DNA of 34,555 nt from Bacteroidales bacterium (GTDB lineage: Bacteria > Bacteroidota > Bacteroidia > Bacteroidales > Bacteroidaceae): assembly GCA_015654535.1 (NCBI GenBank), contig JAATGU010000022.1, positions 1 through 34,555 on the forward strand. The letters are read 5' to 3'. The notes under the pieces are model-generated. The model did not search any database. It had not been told where the DNA came from and saw only the letters and a list, made by a program, of their open reading frames with translations. Of this stretch, positions 16,964-25,772 are shown one piece after another; the stretch's first letter is position 1, and every line of letters starts with the position of its first letter. The translations under genes and the position numbers were made by a program.

Positions 16964-18103
16964 CTATGATTTCTTGGGTATGTAAAAACTAAACGTAGAG
17001 CCTTCGTCTACTTTGGATGTAAACCAAAGTTCGCCTCCGTTTTTACGGACAAAATCCTGACAAAGCAGAAGTCCTAAACCGGAACCTTCTTCATTTTTGG
17101 TACCAAAAGTAGTGTAATGAGTATCTACATGAAGCAGCTTAGCCTGATCTTCTTCTTTGATTCCACATCCATTGTCGGCCACACTGATCACTACCCTATC
17201 TTCCTTATCCTCAACATTCACCAGGATTTCACCTCCGGGATTGCTGAATTTAAGCGCGTTACTAATCAGGTTGCGGATTACAGTCTTTAGCATGTCAATA
17301 TCTGCACGAACTTCCACTTGATCGGGAGCCTGTAACGTTAGTTTTATTTTTTTGAGCTCTGCAACCATGGAAAATATTTCAATAATTCCGGCTGCGACTC
17401 CTGCAACATCAATATCCTGAGGAACAACATTTAATTTACCGGTCTGACTTTTTGTCCATTTCAATAAATTATCCAGCAAAGAAAAAACTTCTTCGGTAGT
17501 TTGATTCGCCATATTCAACATTTCAAACATCTCCTCTCCTATCTTTGTACTAGGCAAATGGAGTATGAGCATATTGAGTACCATTTTTATGGATCCCATG
17601 GGTGAACGAAGATCGTGGGCAATAACAGAATAAAGTTTATCACGCCCCACAATAGTGCGTTCCAGCTCTTCTGTCTTCTGAACAATAATTCGTTTTGCTG
17701 CTACCAAAGATATCTGATGCATCACACGAATAATTAATTCTTCTTTATTGAATGGTTTAGAGATAAAGTCATTTCCTCCCATTTGAAAACCTTTCACTAT
17801 ATCCGACGCTGCATTGAGAGCTGTTAAAAATATAATGGGTATTTCATGAAAGTCGGGCATTGATTTTAGTTGCTGTGCCACCTCAAATCCGCTTATATCC
17901 GGCATCATTACATCTAAAAGAATTAAATCGGGTGATTCTTGCTGAGCCAATTCCAGTGCCTGGGTACCATTCATTGCCGTGACAATATTGAATTTCTCAG
18001 ACGTTAATAAAACTTTGAGCAACAGCACATTTGACAACACATCATCAACAACCAATATTTTATATTCAGAGTGGTTAATTTCCATACGCATTTTTGCAGC
18101 CAT
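16964..18103 (-). CDS. Response-regulator/histidine kinase fusion (REC-HisKA-HATPase)
   Basis: A 379-residue cytoplasmic protein with the receiver first: KILVVDDVLSN (D20, D21), phosphorylated D64 in LLDVMMP, T95 and K117. A short coiled linker (about 138-158) leads to HisKA with H164 in SVIAHDLRSPMGSIK. The HATPase domain has NLISNALKFS, DNGCGI and EGSGLGL. Such proteins receive phosphate or a signal at the N-terminal receiver that adjusts the attached kinase. The order is the reverse of that in the PAS kinase at 13,251. The stop is five bases from the stop of the EEP gene on the other strand. ATG 18103 is used; M5 and M7 are alternative starts. It follows the decarboxylase gene by 41 bases and may share its transcript. 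Confidence 0.92.
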   Translation of the reverse strand: MAAKMRMEINHSEYKILVVDDVLSNVLLLKVLLTSEKFNIVTAMNGTQALELAQQESPDLILLDVMMPDISGFEVAQQLKSMPDFHEIPIIFLTALNAASDIVKGFQMGGNDFISKPFNKEELIIRVMHQISLVAAKRIIVQKTEELERTIVGRDKLYSVIAHDLRSPMGSIKMVLNMLILHLPSTKIGEEMFEMLNMANQTTEEVFSLLDNLLKWTKSQTGKLNVVPQDIDVAGVAAGIIEIFSMVAELKKIKLTLQAPDQVEVRADIDMLKTVIRNLISNALKFSNPGGEILVNVEDKEDRVVISVADNGCGIKEEDQAKLLHVDTHYTTFGTKNEEGSGLGLLLCQDFVRKNGGELWFTSKVDEGSTFSFYIPKKS

Positions 18104-18144
18104 TCTATAAGTTTGTTATATGTTTATGTTAGTTAAATCAATTA

Positions 18145-19080
18145 TTAGATAACTATTTTTCTAAAATAATCTATCGTTTTGATCAGCCCTTCTTCTAGCT
18201 GAATGGTGGGCTGCCAGTTTAGCTTTTCTTTAGCTAAAGAGATATTAGGTTGTCGCTGCTTCGGGTCATCATAAGGCAATGGCTTAAATATGAATTTCGA
18301 TTTTGAACCGGTAAGTGCAACCACCTTTTCAGCAAGTTCCTTTATAGTAAACTCATGTGGGTTACCAATGTTCACAGGACCAATAAAATCATCCTCGGTG
18401 TTCATCATACGGATCATCCCTTCTATCAGGTCATCCACATACTGAAAACTACGGGTTTGGCTACCGTCTCCATAAAGCGCGATATCTTCATTCTTTAAGG
18501 CCTGAACAATAAAGTTAGAGACTACCCGACCATCATGCGGGTGCATATTGGGACCATATGTATTAAAAATACGAATGATCTTTATACGAAGTTTCTTCTG
18601 CCGATGATAATCCATAAAAAGAGTTTCCGCACATCGCTTTCCCTCGTCATAGCAAGAGCGAATGCCGATAGGGTTAACATTTCCCCAATAATCTTCTGTC
18701 TGAGGATGAACTATGGGATCTCCATAAACTTCACTGGTAGAAGCTTGAAGAACTTTGGCATTTACCTGTCTGCCAAGGGTTAACATATTGATGGCACCCA
18801 TAACAGAAGTTTTTACTGTTTTCACAGCATCGTATTGATAATGGATGGGGGAAGCGGGACATGCCAAATTGTATATTTCATCAACTTCTGCATAATAAGG
18901 ATTGGTAACGTCATAACGAACCAACTCAAAATGAGGATTGGTCATTAAATGCTGAACATTTTCCTTAGAGCCCGTGAAATAGCTATCTAAACAAATAACA
19001 TCATGCCCTTCATTTATTAATCTGGTACATAAATGCGAGCCAATAAAACCAGCTCCTCCGGTAATCAATATTCGCTTCAT
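18145..19080 (-). CDS. uxs: UDP-glucuronate decarboxylase (UDP-xylose synthase)
   Basis: A 311-residue extended short-chain dehydrogenase. TGGAGFIGS near the N-terminus binds [12 protein letters not shown] carries the catalytic Thr/Ser region, and [11 protein letters not shown] carries the Y-x3-K pair; the YDEGKR context and [11 protein letters not shown] are typical of UXS-type decarboxylases rather than dTDP-glucose dehydratases. It converts UDP-glucuronate to UDP-xylose in the cytoplasm. The frame opens at a TTG (19086), but the ATG at 19080 (MKRILITGG) is the likely start. UDP-xylose could feed the glycosyltransferases upstream, though the genes are separated by a two-component cluster. 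The gene symbol follows family usage. Confidence 0.9.
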   Translation of the reverse strand: MKRILITGGAGFIGSHLCTRLINEGHDVICLDSYFTGSKENVQHLMTNPHFELVRYDVTNPYYAEVDEIYNLACPASPIHYQYDAVKTVKTSVMGAINMLTLGRQVNAKVLQASTSEVYGDPIVHPQTEDYWGNVNPIGIRSCYDEGKRCAETLFMDYHRQKKLRIKIIRIFNTYGPNMHPHDGRVVSNFIVQALKNEDIALYGDGSQTRSFQYVDDLIEGMIRMMNTEDDFIGPVNIGNPHEFTIKELAEKVVALTGSKSKFIFKPLPYDDPKQRQPNISLAKEKLNWQPTIQLEEGLIKTIDYFRKIVI

Positions 19081-19379
19081 TATCAATTAGTTTTTCAATG
19101 TATTTATATTTTTTTTAGAATTAAACATCCTTATAACTTTAAAAAATGCTCAATAAACGTCATAAAGATATTATTTTTTTTTCTTTTTATAGCAAAACGA
19201 CTATATTTATTTTAATAATTGCAATTAAAAATAATTCTAAGATACATTATTTATAAAAAATGACAATACAAATCTAAATCTAATATTTTTATCAATATAA
19301 AAGATAAGGGACACGCAATTTTAAATAATTTTAATTTCTCCAAAGCAAATACAATAACTCTTCAGATCAAAAAAAGTAT
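19081..19379. other. AT-rich intergenic stretch
   Basis: No reading frame of interest is visible. It lies between the divergent decarboxylase and DUF6660 genes, so it must contain both control regions. A 12-base perfect palindrome, TAATTGCAATTA, sits at 19216-19227 within an imperfectly symmetric AT-rich context and could be a regulator site. Nothing more can be supported. Confidence 0.5.
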
Positions 19380-19387
19380 TACCTTTG
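19380..19387 (+). promoter_or_regulatory. -7 element of the metal operon
   Basis: TACCTTTG at 19380-19387 fits the Bacteroides -7 form and is 33 bases before the ATG at 19420. No well-placed TTTG lies upstream. Confidence 0.45.
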
Positions 19388-19419
19388 CTAAGAATTCAGA
19401 ATACAGTTAATTATTAATA

Positions 19420-19743
19420 ATGAAACATTTTTCTTTTATACTAGCAGTCTGTGTGTTGTTGCTATCAACAGCACCCTGTTTTTTAGAAGATAAATGTTTA
19501 TTCAAAAACCTGAATAGCGAACAATCACAAAGTTGCCATCATGATAATTGCAACACTTGTTCGGATTGCTGCTCTCCTTTTCTAAACTGTAATATGTGCA
19601 CCGGATGTCTGGCTCCGTCTTTTTTCTTTGCTTTAAACGTTCCGTCCATACAATTGGAAAAACCAGTTTCTTTTTATCAGCAGAAAATTATTTCCAGATT
19701 TGTCCCTTCTATCTGGCAACCGCCTATAGCTATAAATATTTAA
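19420..19743 (+). CDS. Cys-rich exported protein, DUF6660 family
   Basis: A 107-residue protein with an N-terminal signal peptide (MKHFSFILAVCVLLLSTAP) and a Cys/His cluster at about 40-68 (CHHDNCNTCSDCCSP, then CNMCTGC). Related small proteins of Bacteroidetes lie directly before metal-linked TonB receptors; their function is unproven. The cluster suggests binding of a soft metal such as copper or zinc, or a disulfide-rich fold in the periplasm or outer membrane. It is separated from the TonB receptor by 121 bases that hold two inverted repeats. The family name is from recognition of the pattern and is not certain. Confidence 0.65.
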   Translation: MKHFSFILAVCVLLLSTAPCFLEDKCLFKNLNSEQSQSCHHDNCNTCSDCCSPFLNCNMCTGCLAPSFFFALNVPSIQLEKPVSFYQQKIISRFVPSIWQPPIAINI

Positions 19744-19755
19744 TGGACTAGCCAT

Positions 19756-19820
19756 AGCTGTAAAGTATTAACAGCTATTGAACTACTTATAATGAGTTAA
19801 ATATTGAGACTCATTATAAG
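19756..19820. repeat. Two inverted repeats between the DUF6660 and TonB genes
   Basis: The first, 19756-19776, has arms AGCTGTAAA and TTAACAGCT with one mismatch. The second, 19786-19820, has perfect 12-base arms, CTTATAATGAGT and ACTCATTATAAG, around an 11-base loop. Neither is followed by a T-run, so they are not standard terminators. They could be operator sites, a processing hairpin that sets different levels of the two gene products, or a weak attenuator. Confidence 0.7.
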
Positions 19821-19864
19821 CTCTATAGTATGTCATATCAACTAATTAGAAACTCATATTAATA

Positions 19865-22051
19865 ATGAAAAATATAAAAATAAAGTTTGTTCTATTTATT
19901 CTTATCCTCCTGTCCATACAAAACATATCTGCACAAAACGTACTAAAAGTGATTCTGAAAGATCGTAAGACTAAAGAGGTTCTTATTGGTGTGAACGCTA
20001 AGACGGAACACGCTACTGGCGAAGCAAGTTCCGATTCAACGGGATTACTTATATTAACAAATATTCCTAACGGAGAACAAACAGTCGTATTCAGCTATAT
20101 AGGCTATGAAAAAGAAAAAAAGATATTTACCTTTCCATTATCATCGATAAAGCCTATTGAAATATTACTAAATTCAGATGAAAAAATGCTGGAAGAGATT
20201 GTTGTCTCTTCCACAAGGAGTACGCGAACGATAAAAGATATACCAACAAGGGTGGAATTCATTTCAGGAGAGGAACTTGATGAAAAAGGTACCATGAAAC
20301 CGGGGGATATTAGAATGTTATTAAATGAAAGTACCGGAATCATCACTCAACAAACTTCCGCTACTTCTGCTAATGCTTCTATCCGTATTCAAGGACTGGA
20401 TGGACGATATACTCAAATTCTAAAGGATGGTTTTCCTATATTCTCGGGAGCCGCAAGTGGATTAGGATTATTGCAAACACCTCCTCTTGACTTAAAGCAG
20501 GTTGAAATCATTAAGGGATCTACTTCAACGCTATATGGAGGAGGTGCGATTGCTGGACTGATCAACTTAATATCCAAAGCTCCTACTGAAGAGCGTGATC
20601 TGGGAATACATCTTAACGGAACCACAGGAAAAGGACTGGATGTGAGCGCTTATTATGGTCAGCGCTTTCATAAAATAGGCACTACAATATTTGCATCCTA
20701 TAATCGAAATGAAGCATATGATCCCTCCAATACCGGATTTACTGCAATCCCCCAATTTAATAGATTTGTGTTTAATCCTAAATTGTTCCTTTATTTTAAT
20801 AAAAACACGGAATTGAACTTTGGAATTAATTCAACGATAGAGAATCGATTGGGTGGAGATATTATGTATATTGACGGAAAAGGAGATAATATACATTCTT
20901 ATTTTGAAAGGAATAAGACTCAGCGTTACTCCACACAGTTATCATTTGAACATCACTTCAATGAACAAAGTAAGATTGGTTTTAAAAATAGTATAAGTTA
21001 TTTTAAGCGGAATATAAATATTCCTGATTACTCTTTTGAAGGAACTCAGATAGCAACATTCGGCGAGCTTTTTTATACTTTTACAAAAGAACGGACTGAA
21101 TGGGTGGCAGGATTGAATCTGTGGACTGATAATTTCAAAGAAAAGAAAATAGCGGATTTCTATTTGAGAGATTATCATCAAACAATTACCGGAGCATTTA
21201 TTCAAAATAACTGGAAGGTAACAAACTGGCTCAATCTGGAAACCGGACTTAGAACGGATTATGTTGTTAATTATGGTCTGACTGTTCTTCCGCGTGTTTC
21301 TGCGAAATTTAAAATTACAGACCGGTTTTCATCCCGGATAGGTGGTGGTTTAGGATATAAAACTCCAACTATATTTACAGAAGACAGTGAACGATTGCAA
21401 TATCAAAATGTGTTGCCGATAGATAAAGACAATAATAAACAGGAAAGAAGCTATGGAACAAATGTAGATTTTAATTATATGACTACTTTTGCTGATGATA
21501 AGGTGACATTCAGCATCAATCAGTTGTTCTTTTACACCTATTTGCATCATCCGCTATTGCTTCAGCCAGAAAATGGCGGATTATATCGTTTCAATAATAT
21601 TGAGGGAGAAACGGATAGTAAGGGGAGCGAAACAAATGTAAAAATAGGATATAAAGATTTTGCATTATATCTTGGCTATACTTATACGGACGCGCGAACA
21701 GTAGAAAAGGATATAAAATATGCCAGTGTGCTAACGCCCAAACATAGGCTGAACTCCGTGTTAATGTATGAAGTGGAAGATCAATGGAAAATAGGACTTG
21801 AAGCATATTATTTCAGTCCACAGAAATTAAACGACGGACTTGAGGGAAAACAATACTTGATTTGCGGGTTTATGATTGAAAAGATTTGGAAAAAATTATC
21901 TGTATATGCTAACTTCGAGAATTTTACCGACAGAAGACAAACTCGCTTTGATACTATTTATACCGGAACTATAACGAATCCCATATTCAGGGATATTTAC
22001 GCACCTCTTGATGGTTTTATTATGAATGCAGGAATTAAAATAAAAATTTAA
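19865..22051 (+). CDS. TonB-dependent outer-membrane receptor
   Basis: A 728-residue protein. A signal peptide (1-23, ending SAQ) is followed by a carboxypeptidase-regulatory-like domain (about 27-110), a plug domain beginning EEIVVSSTRSTRTIKDIP with GSTSTLYGGGAIAGLINLI near its end, and a beta-barrel finishing in an aromatic-rich last strand (GFIMNAGIKIKI). It imports a ligand across the outer membrane using TonB energy. There is no SusD partner, so it is not a glycan receptor. The DUF6660 gene before and the cation transporter four bases after point to a metal or metallophore ligand. It has no N-terminal STN domain for sigma-factor signalling. Confidence 0.92.
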   Translation: MKNIKIKFVLFILILLSIQNISAQNVLKVILKDRKTKEVLIGVNAKTEHATGEASSDSTGLLILTNIPNGEQTVVFSYIGYEKEKKIFTFPLSSIKPIEILLNSDEKMLEEIVVSSTRSTRTIKDIPTRVEFISGEELDEKGTMKPGDIRMLLNESTGIITQQTSATSANASIRIQGLDGRYTQILKDGFPIFSGAASGLGLLQTPPLDLKQVEIIKGSTSTLYGGGAIAGLINLISKAPTEERDLGIHLNGTTGKGLDVSAYYGQRFHKIGTTIFASYNRNEAYDPSNTGFTAIPQFNRFVFNPKLFLYFNKNTELNFGINSTIENRLGGDIMYIDGKGDNIHSYFERNKTQRYSTQLSFEHHFNEQSKIGFKNSISYFKRNINIPDYSFEGTQIATFGELFYTFTKERTEWVAGLNLWTDNFKEKKIADFYLRDYHQTITGAFIQNNWKVTNWLNLETGLRTDYVVNYGLTVLPRVSAKFKITDRFSSRIGGGLGYKTPTIFTEDSERLQYQNVLPIDKDNNKQERSYGTNVDFNYMTTFADDKVTFSINQLFFYTYLHHPLLLQPENGGLYRFNNIEGETDSKGSETNVKIGYKDFALYLGYTYTDARTVEKDIKYASVLTPKHRLNSVLMYEVEDQWKIGLEAYYFSPQKLNDGLEGKQYLICGFMIEKIWKKLSVYANFENFTDRRQTRFDTIYTGTITNPIFRDIYAPLDGFIMNAGIKIKI

Positions 22052-22054
22052 ATA

Positions 22055-22852
22055 ATGAAAAAATCGACCTTTAAAATAGAAAGAATGGATTGCCCGACTG
22101 AGGAAAATCTGATTCGTATGAAGTTACAAAATTTGGATTCAATTGTAAATCAGAATTATGACTTGGCAAATCGCATACTGGTAGTCACACATTCCGGTGA
22201 AGTTAAACCAATTGAAACAGAGATTGCAAAACTAAATTTAAACTCTCGTTTACTTGAAAGCGTGGAAACAACAGAAGTGGAAAAAGTAAGTGAGGACCAT
22301 AATCAAAGAAAAATATTATGGATTGTTCTCCTGATTAACTTTATATTCTTCTTACTGGAATCTACAACGGGTATCTTCTCTAGATCCATGGGATTGGTAG
22401 CTGATAGTTTGGACATGCTTGCAGACACTTTAGTCTATGGATTAAGTCTGCTTGCCGTGGGCGCTACTATTATAAAAAAGAAAAGAGTAGCCCTTTTTAG
22501 TGGGTATTTTCAACTTTTATTAGCTCTGTTAGGGGTATTTGAAGTAATAAAACGTTTTATTGGAATAGAAGAATTACCCGATTTTAAAGTAATGATCGGG
22601 ATCTCTATACTCGCTCTTTTAGCAAATACAGCTTCTCTCCTTTTATTACAAAAATCAAAAGATAATAAGGCACAACATATTCAAGCAAGCATTATCTGTT
22701 CGTCTAATGATGTTATTACTAACCTTGGGGTAATTATTGCAGGAATTTTAGTCTGGTTATTACACAGCAGTTTACCGGACTTAATAGTGGGAAGCATTGT
22801 TTTTGTGATTGTGTTCAGAGGGGCTCTGCGTATTCTTAAACTAGCAAAGTAA
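22055..22852 (+). CDS. Cation transporter with HMA-like N-terminus, CDF family
   Basis: A 265-residue inner-membrane protein. Residues 1-68 look like a heavy-metal-associated fold with MDCPTEE at 11-17 in place of the usual GMxCxxC. Six membrane helices follow. ADSLDMLAD at 116-124 gives D120 and D124 for the first half of the transport site, and CSSND at 215-219 gives C215 and D219 where most CDF proteins have H-x3-D. The protein stops after the sixth helix, so the usual CDF cytoplasmic metal-sensing domain is absent. It begins four bases after the TonB receptor gene. The family exports divalent metal by proton exchange; here the Cys-containing site suggests altered metal choice. Direction and metal are inference. 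Confidence 0.85.
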   Translation: MKKSTFKIERMDCPTEENLIRMKLQNLDSIVNQNYDLANRILVVTHSGEVKPIETEIAKLNLNSRLLESVETTEVEKVSEDHNQRKILWIVLLINFIFFLLESTTGIFSRSMGLVADSLDMLADTLVYGLSLLAVGATIIKKKRVALFSGYFQLLLALLGVFEVIKRFIGIEELPDFKVMIGISILALLANTASLLLLQKSKDNKAQHIQASIICSSNDVITNLGVIIAGILVWLLHSSLPDLIVGSIVFVIVFRGALRILKLAK

Positions 22853-22892
22853 CATTACTTCCCCAGCCCCGATGGCGCATTCCTTAATGGAC

Positions 22893-22937
22893 AAATAAAG
22901 AGCGCTGAAAATTAGTTATTTTCAGCGCTCTTTATTT
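22893..22937. terminator. Bidirectional terminator between the metal operon and tRNA-Asp
   Basis: Perfect 19-base arms at 22893-22911 and 22919-22937 enclose a seven-base loop. The stem holds a GC-rich core (AGAGCGCTGAAAA) and ends in an ATTT-rich flank on both strands. It lies between convergent units, 40 bases after the transporter stop and four bases past the 3' end of the tRNA, so it can stop transcripts from both sides. Confidence 0.85.
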
Positions 22938-22940
22938 CTG

Positions 22941-23014
22941 CGGTGCGTACGAGACTCGAACTCGTGACCCCATGCGTGACAGGCATGTATTCTAACCAAC
23001 TGAACTAACGCACC
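22941..23014 (-). tRNA. tRNA-Asp (anticodon GTC)
   Basis: The minus strand folds as a full cloverleaf of 74 bases. The acceptor stem pairs GGTGCGT (23014-23008) with ACGCACC (22948-22942), with discriminator G at 22941. The anticodon stem pairs CATGC with GCATG around the loop CTGTCAC, giving anticodon GTC. The T arm reads GTTCGAGTC within TCACGAG/CTCGTA pairing. The 3' CCA is not encoded, as is usual in Bacteroidetes. Confidence 0.97.
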
Positions 23015-23053
23015 AGTATTTTTATGTGTCGCCATCATTTCCGATTGCGTGTG

Positions 23054-23084
23054 CAAAGATAGATGTTCTTTTTGAATCTGCAAT
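23054..23084 (-). promoter_or_regulatory. Promoter of tRNA-Asp
   Basis: On the minus strand ATTG at 23084-23081 and TATCTTTG at 23061-23054 are separated by exactly 19 bases, matching the Bacteroides primary-sigma consensus. It lies 40 bases upstream of the mature tRNA 5' end. Confidence 0.8.
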
Positions 23085-23169
23085 ACTTTTGAAATATTAT
23101 TTTTAAACTTTTTCACCCTGAAACTGATTATGAATGGGTTATACAGCGTTTTTTTGGAAATCAAAAACC

Positions 23170-23197
23170 TTGAACTGAGATTTATTCTCTATATTTG
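23170..23197 (+). promoter_or_regulatory. Promoter of the aminotransferase gene
   Basis: TTG at 23170-23172 and TATATTTG at 23190-23197 are 17 bases apart. The transcript would begin near 23204, so the coding region must start at the ATG at 23241 and not at the earlier in-frame start at 23130. Confidence 0.6.
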
Positions 23198-23240
23198 CAC
23201 CTCAATAAGGAAGCAACAAACAATAAAATACAAAAGGTAC

Positions 23241-24560
23241 ATGAAAAAAACTCCTATCGACTGTAAATTCGTTGATGAAGCAATCAACGAAATGCATATT
23301 TCTGATCTGTCAAAGGCAACAATCCGTGAAGTAAAAGCCATCGCCGCAAAGGCAGAAGAGCTTTCGGGAGTGGAATATATTAAAATGGAAATGGGAGTTC
23401 CCGGACTTCCTCCTTCAACAGTGGGTGTAAAAGCTGAAATAGAGGCTTTGCAGAATGGAATTGCGAGTTTGTATCCGGACATAAACGGACTACCGGAACT
23501 GAAGGAAGAAGCTTCAAAGTTTGTGAAAGCTTTTATCAATGTAGATATAAATCCGGAAGGATGTGTTCCTGTTACCGGCTCTATGCAGGGTACTTATGCT
23601 TCTTTTATGGTATGTGGTCAGTGTGATGAGAAAAAAGATACCATCCTTTTTATTGATCCGGGATTTCCGGTACAAAAGCAACAACTGACAGTGATGGGAC
23701 AAAAATATGAGACATTTGATGTGTATGATTACCGAGGAGATAAACTGCGGGGTAAATTGGAAAGTTACCTTAGCCGGGGAAATATTTCCGCTATCATCTA
23801 TTCTAACCCTAACAATCCAAGCTGGGTGTGTCTCAAAGAAGCGGAACTGAAAGTAATCGGTGCCCTGGCTACCCAATACAACGTAATCGTCTTGGAAGAT
23901 CTAGCTTACTTTGCCATGGACTTCCGTATCGATCTGAGTACTCCCAATAAGGCTCCATACCAACCATCGGTAGCTCACTATACAGACAATTATATTTTAC
24001 TGATCTCAGGATCTAAAGCCTTTAGCTATGCAGGGCAACGAATTGGTGTGAGTTGCATTTCCAACACCTTATATAATAAGGAATATCCAGGTTTTATCAA
24101 GCGGTATGGAGGTGGAACTTTTGGTAGTGTGTTTATTCATCGGATACTTTATGCACTTTCATCGGGCACCAGTCATTCGGCCCAATACGCCATGGCGGCC
24201 ATGCTGAAAGCAGCAAACGAAGGAAAATATAATTTTCTGAATGAAGTGAAAGTCTACGGGGAACGTGCACGCAAATTGAAAGAAATATTTCTGCAACACG
24301 GTTTCTATCTGGTTTATGATAATGATTTAGGTGAACCTATTGCTGATGGATTTTATTTTACCATTGGATACCCTGGGATGACCGGTGGAGAGTTAATGAA
24401 AGAATTGATGTATTATGGAGTCAGCGCCATTTCATTGATAACCACTGGTAGCCAGCAAGAGGGTCTCAGAGCCTGCACTTCCTTTATTAAAGACCATCAA
24501 TATAATCAATTAGAAGAGAGAATGCAACTGTTCGAAAAAAATAATCCAATAAAAAAGTAA
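23241..24560 (+). CDS. PLP-dependent aminotransferase, class I/II
   Basis: A 439-residue fold-type I enzyme. The PLP-binding Lys is K259 in ISGSKAFSYAGQRIGV. SNPNNPSW is the conserved NPxNPxG-like element, VLEDLAYFAMD carries the cofactor-contacting Asp and Tyr, and VTGSMQGTYASF the phosphate-binding loop. Related Bacteroides enzymes are annotated simply as pyridoxal phosphate-dependent aminotransferases; substrate is not clear. The open frame extends upstream to 23130, but the promoter lies within that extension and the first 37 residues there do not look conserved, so the ATG at 23241 is used. It stands alone, followed by its own AT-rich gap before the next gene. Confidence 0.92.
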   Translation: MKKTPIDCKFVDEAINEMHISDLSKATIREVKAIAAKAEELSGVEYIKMEMGVPGLPPSTVGVKAEIEALQNGIASLYPDINGLPELKEEASKFVKAFINVDINPEGCVPVTGSMQGTYASFMVCGQCDEKKDTILFIDPGFPVQKQQLTVMGQKYETFDVYDYRGDKLRGKLESYLSRGNISAIIYSNPNNPSWVCLKEAELKVIGALATQYNVIVLEDLAYFAMDFRIDLSTPNKAPYQPSVAHYTDNYILLISGSKAFSYAGQRIGVSCISNTLYNKEYPGFIKRYGGGTFGSVFIHRILYALSSGTSHSAQYAMAAMLKAANEGKYNFLNEVKVYGERARKLKEIFLQHGFYLVYDNDLGEPIADGFYFTIGYPGMTGGELMKELMYYGVSAISLITTGSQQEGLRACTSFIKDHQYNQLEERMQLFEKNNPIKK

Positions 24561-24574
24561 AAAAAAACAAGTAA

Positions 24575-24582
24575 TATCTTTG
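24575..24582 (+). promoter_or_regulatory. -7 element of the YqgE/AlgH gene
   Basis: TATCTTTG at 24575-24582 fits the -7 form. It lies 71 bases before the ATG at 24654, implying a leader of about 65 bases, with no strong structure visible. Confidence 0.45.
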
Positions 24583-24653
24583 AAGTGATAAAATTGTTAT
24601 TATATTAGAGGCGTGAATTTGTAGTAAATCTTAATATAATAATTGATTTTACG

Positions 24654-25244
24654 ATGGACAAGAATCAGAATTTCTTCAAAATTGAATCGAACAACGCATT
24701 GCCATCCCGGGGAAAGATTCTTATTTCCGAGCCATTCTTGCGTGATTCGAATTTTGGTCGTTCGGTTGTCCTTCTGGTTGATCATACAGAAGAAGGATCT
24801 ATGGGGCTTATCATGAACAAGCCGATGCCAATGATGCTAAACGACGTGGTGAAAGAATTTAAATACTTGGAATCTATTCCTCTGTATAAAGGAGGACCGA
24901 TGGGAACGGATACGCTTTTCTATTTACATACACTCAAAAATGTAGAAGGCTCACTTGCTGTGGGTGGAGGAATGTACCTCAATGGAGATTTCAATGCGAT
25001 AAAGCGCTATGTGCTCCAGGGAATGCCATTAGAAGGAAATATTCGTTTCTTTCTGGGTTATTCGGGATGGCAGGACGGACAATTAAGTCATGAGATTGAA
25101 GAAAATACTTGGATGATAGGAAAAGGAGATGTCCCAAGTCTGATGGATAAAGAAATAAAGAATATGTGGAAAAAAGCTTTAGGAAAATTAGGTGGGAAAT
25201 ATGAAGCTTGGTCACGTTTCCCAATGATTCCCTCTTTAAACTAG
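24654..25244 (+). CDS. YqgE/AlgH family protein (DUF179)
   Basis: A 196-residue cytoplasmic protein of the usual family length. Signature segments are [49 protein letters not shown] and [13 protein letters not shown]. The family is widespread and structurally known but its biochemical role is not settled; the AlgH name comes from an alginate phenotype in Pseudomonas and should not be read as function here. The end overlaps by nine bases the end of the GNAT gene on the other strand. Confidence 0.93.
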   Translation: MDKNQNFFKIESNNALPSRGKILISEPFLRDSNFGRSVVLLVDHTEEGSMGLIMNKPMPMMLNDVVKEFKYLESIPLYKGGPMGTDTLFYLHTLKNVEGSLAVGGGMYLNGDFNAIKRYVLQGMPLEGNIRFFLGYSGWQDGQLSHEIEENTWMIGKGDVPSLMDKEIKNMWKKALGKLGGKYEAWSRFPMIPSLN

Positions 25245-25772
25245 TTTATTAATTAACTGCATAAAAAAGACATCTTCGTATCCATCTCTCTTCCGAACCC
25301 AGTCTTTTAACGTCCCACTTTGAATAAAGCCACAAGAACTGAATAGTCTACGACTTGCTTCGTTATTTACAGATATATACGCATACAGCTGTTTTAAATG
25401 TAAAAAATCGAACGCATACATGATAAGCAGTTCTAATCCCTGACCGGCATAACCTTCACGGCGAAAATTACTCTTCACCGCGATGCCTACTGCTGCGCGT
25501 CCATTCATAGGAACAAAGTCTGTGAGGTCAATCGTGCCAAGCACCTCATTGTCCGCACGACGAACCAGCATCAGACGTAATTGTTTATCCGCAAACAGAT
25601 CACACTGAGAAGCCTCAATATATTGACGGAGTATATAACGAGAATATGGAACTGTAAAAGAGCTAACATCCCAGGAAGCAGGATCATTCTCCATGGCATA
25701 CATAACACCAAGATCCTCCGGTTCGGGCGCACGGAGGTATATTTGTTCGTTAGTTAAAAAAGTTTGTTTCAT
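25236..25772 (-). CDS. GNAT family N-acetyltransferase
   Basis: A 178-residue enzyme of the RimJ/RimL/SpeG-like group. [19 protein letters not shown] is the typical N-terminus, [20 protein letters not shown] the central strand, [13 protein letters not shown] the acetyl-CoA pyrophosphate loop (R-x2-G-x-G-x-G/A), and [19 protein letters not shown] the closing motif. It transfers an acetyl group to an amine on a protein N-terminus, polyamine or sugar. Its start overlaps the stop of the preceding GT2 gene as TAATG, so the two are translationally coupled; an acetylated sugar acceptor would suit that neighbour but is only an inference. Confidence 0.9.
   Translation of the reverse strand: MKQTFLTNEQIYLRAPEPEDLGVMYAMENDPASWDVSSFTVPYSRYILRQYIEASQCDLFADKQLRLMLVRRADNEVLGTIDLTDFVPMNGRAAVGIAVKSNFRREGYAGQGLELLIMYAFDFLHLKQLYAYISVNNEASRRLFSSCGFIQSGTLKDWVRKRDGYEDVFFMQLINKLV

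Noticed and set aside
22893..22937. Attachment site of an integrated element at the 3' end of tRNA-Asp
   Set aside because: The repeat is a perfect hairpin, not a copy of the tRNA end, and no integrase or second copy of the tRNA 3' end is seen.
23130..23240. N-terminal extension of the aminotransferase to the start at 23130
   Set aside because: The extension covers the promoter at 23170-23197 and its product shows no family-like sequence.
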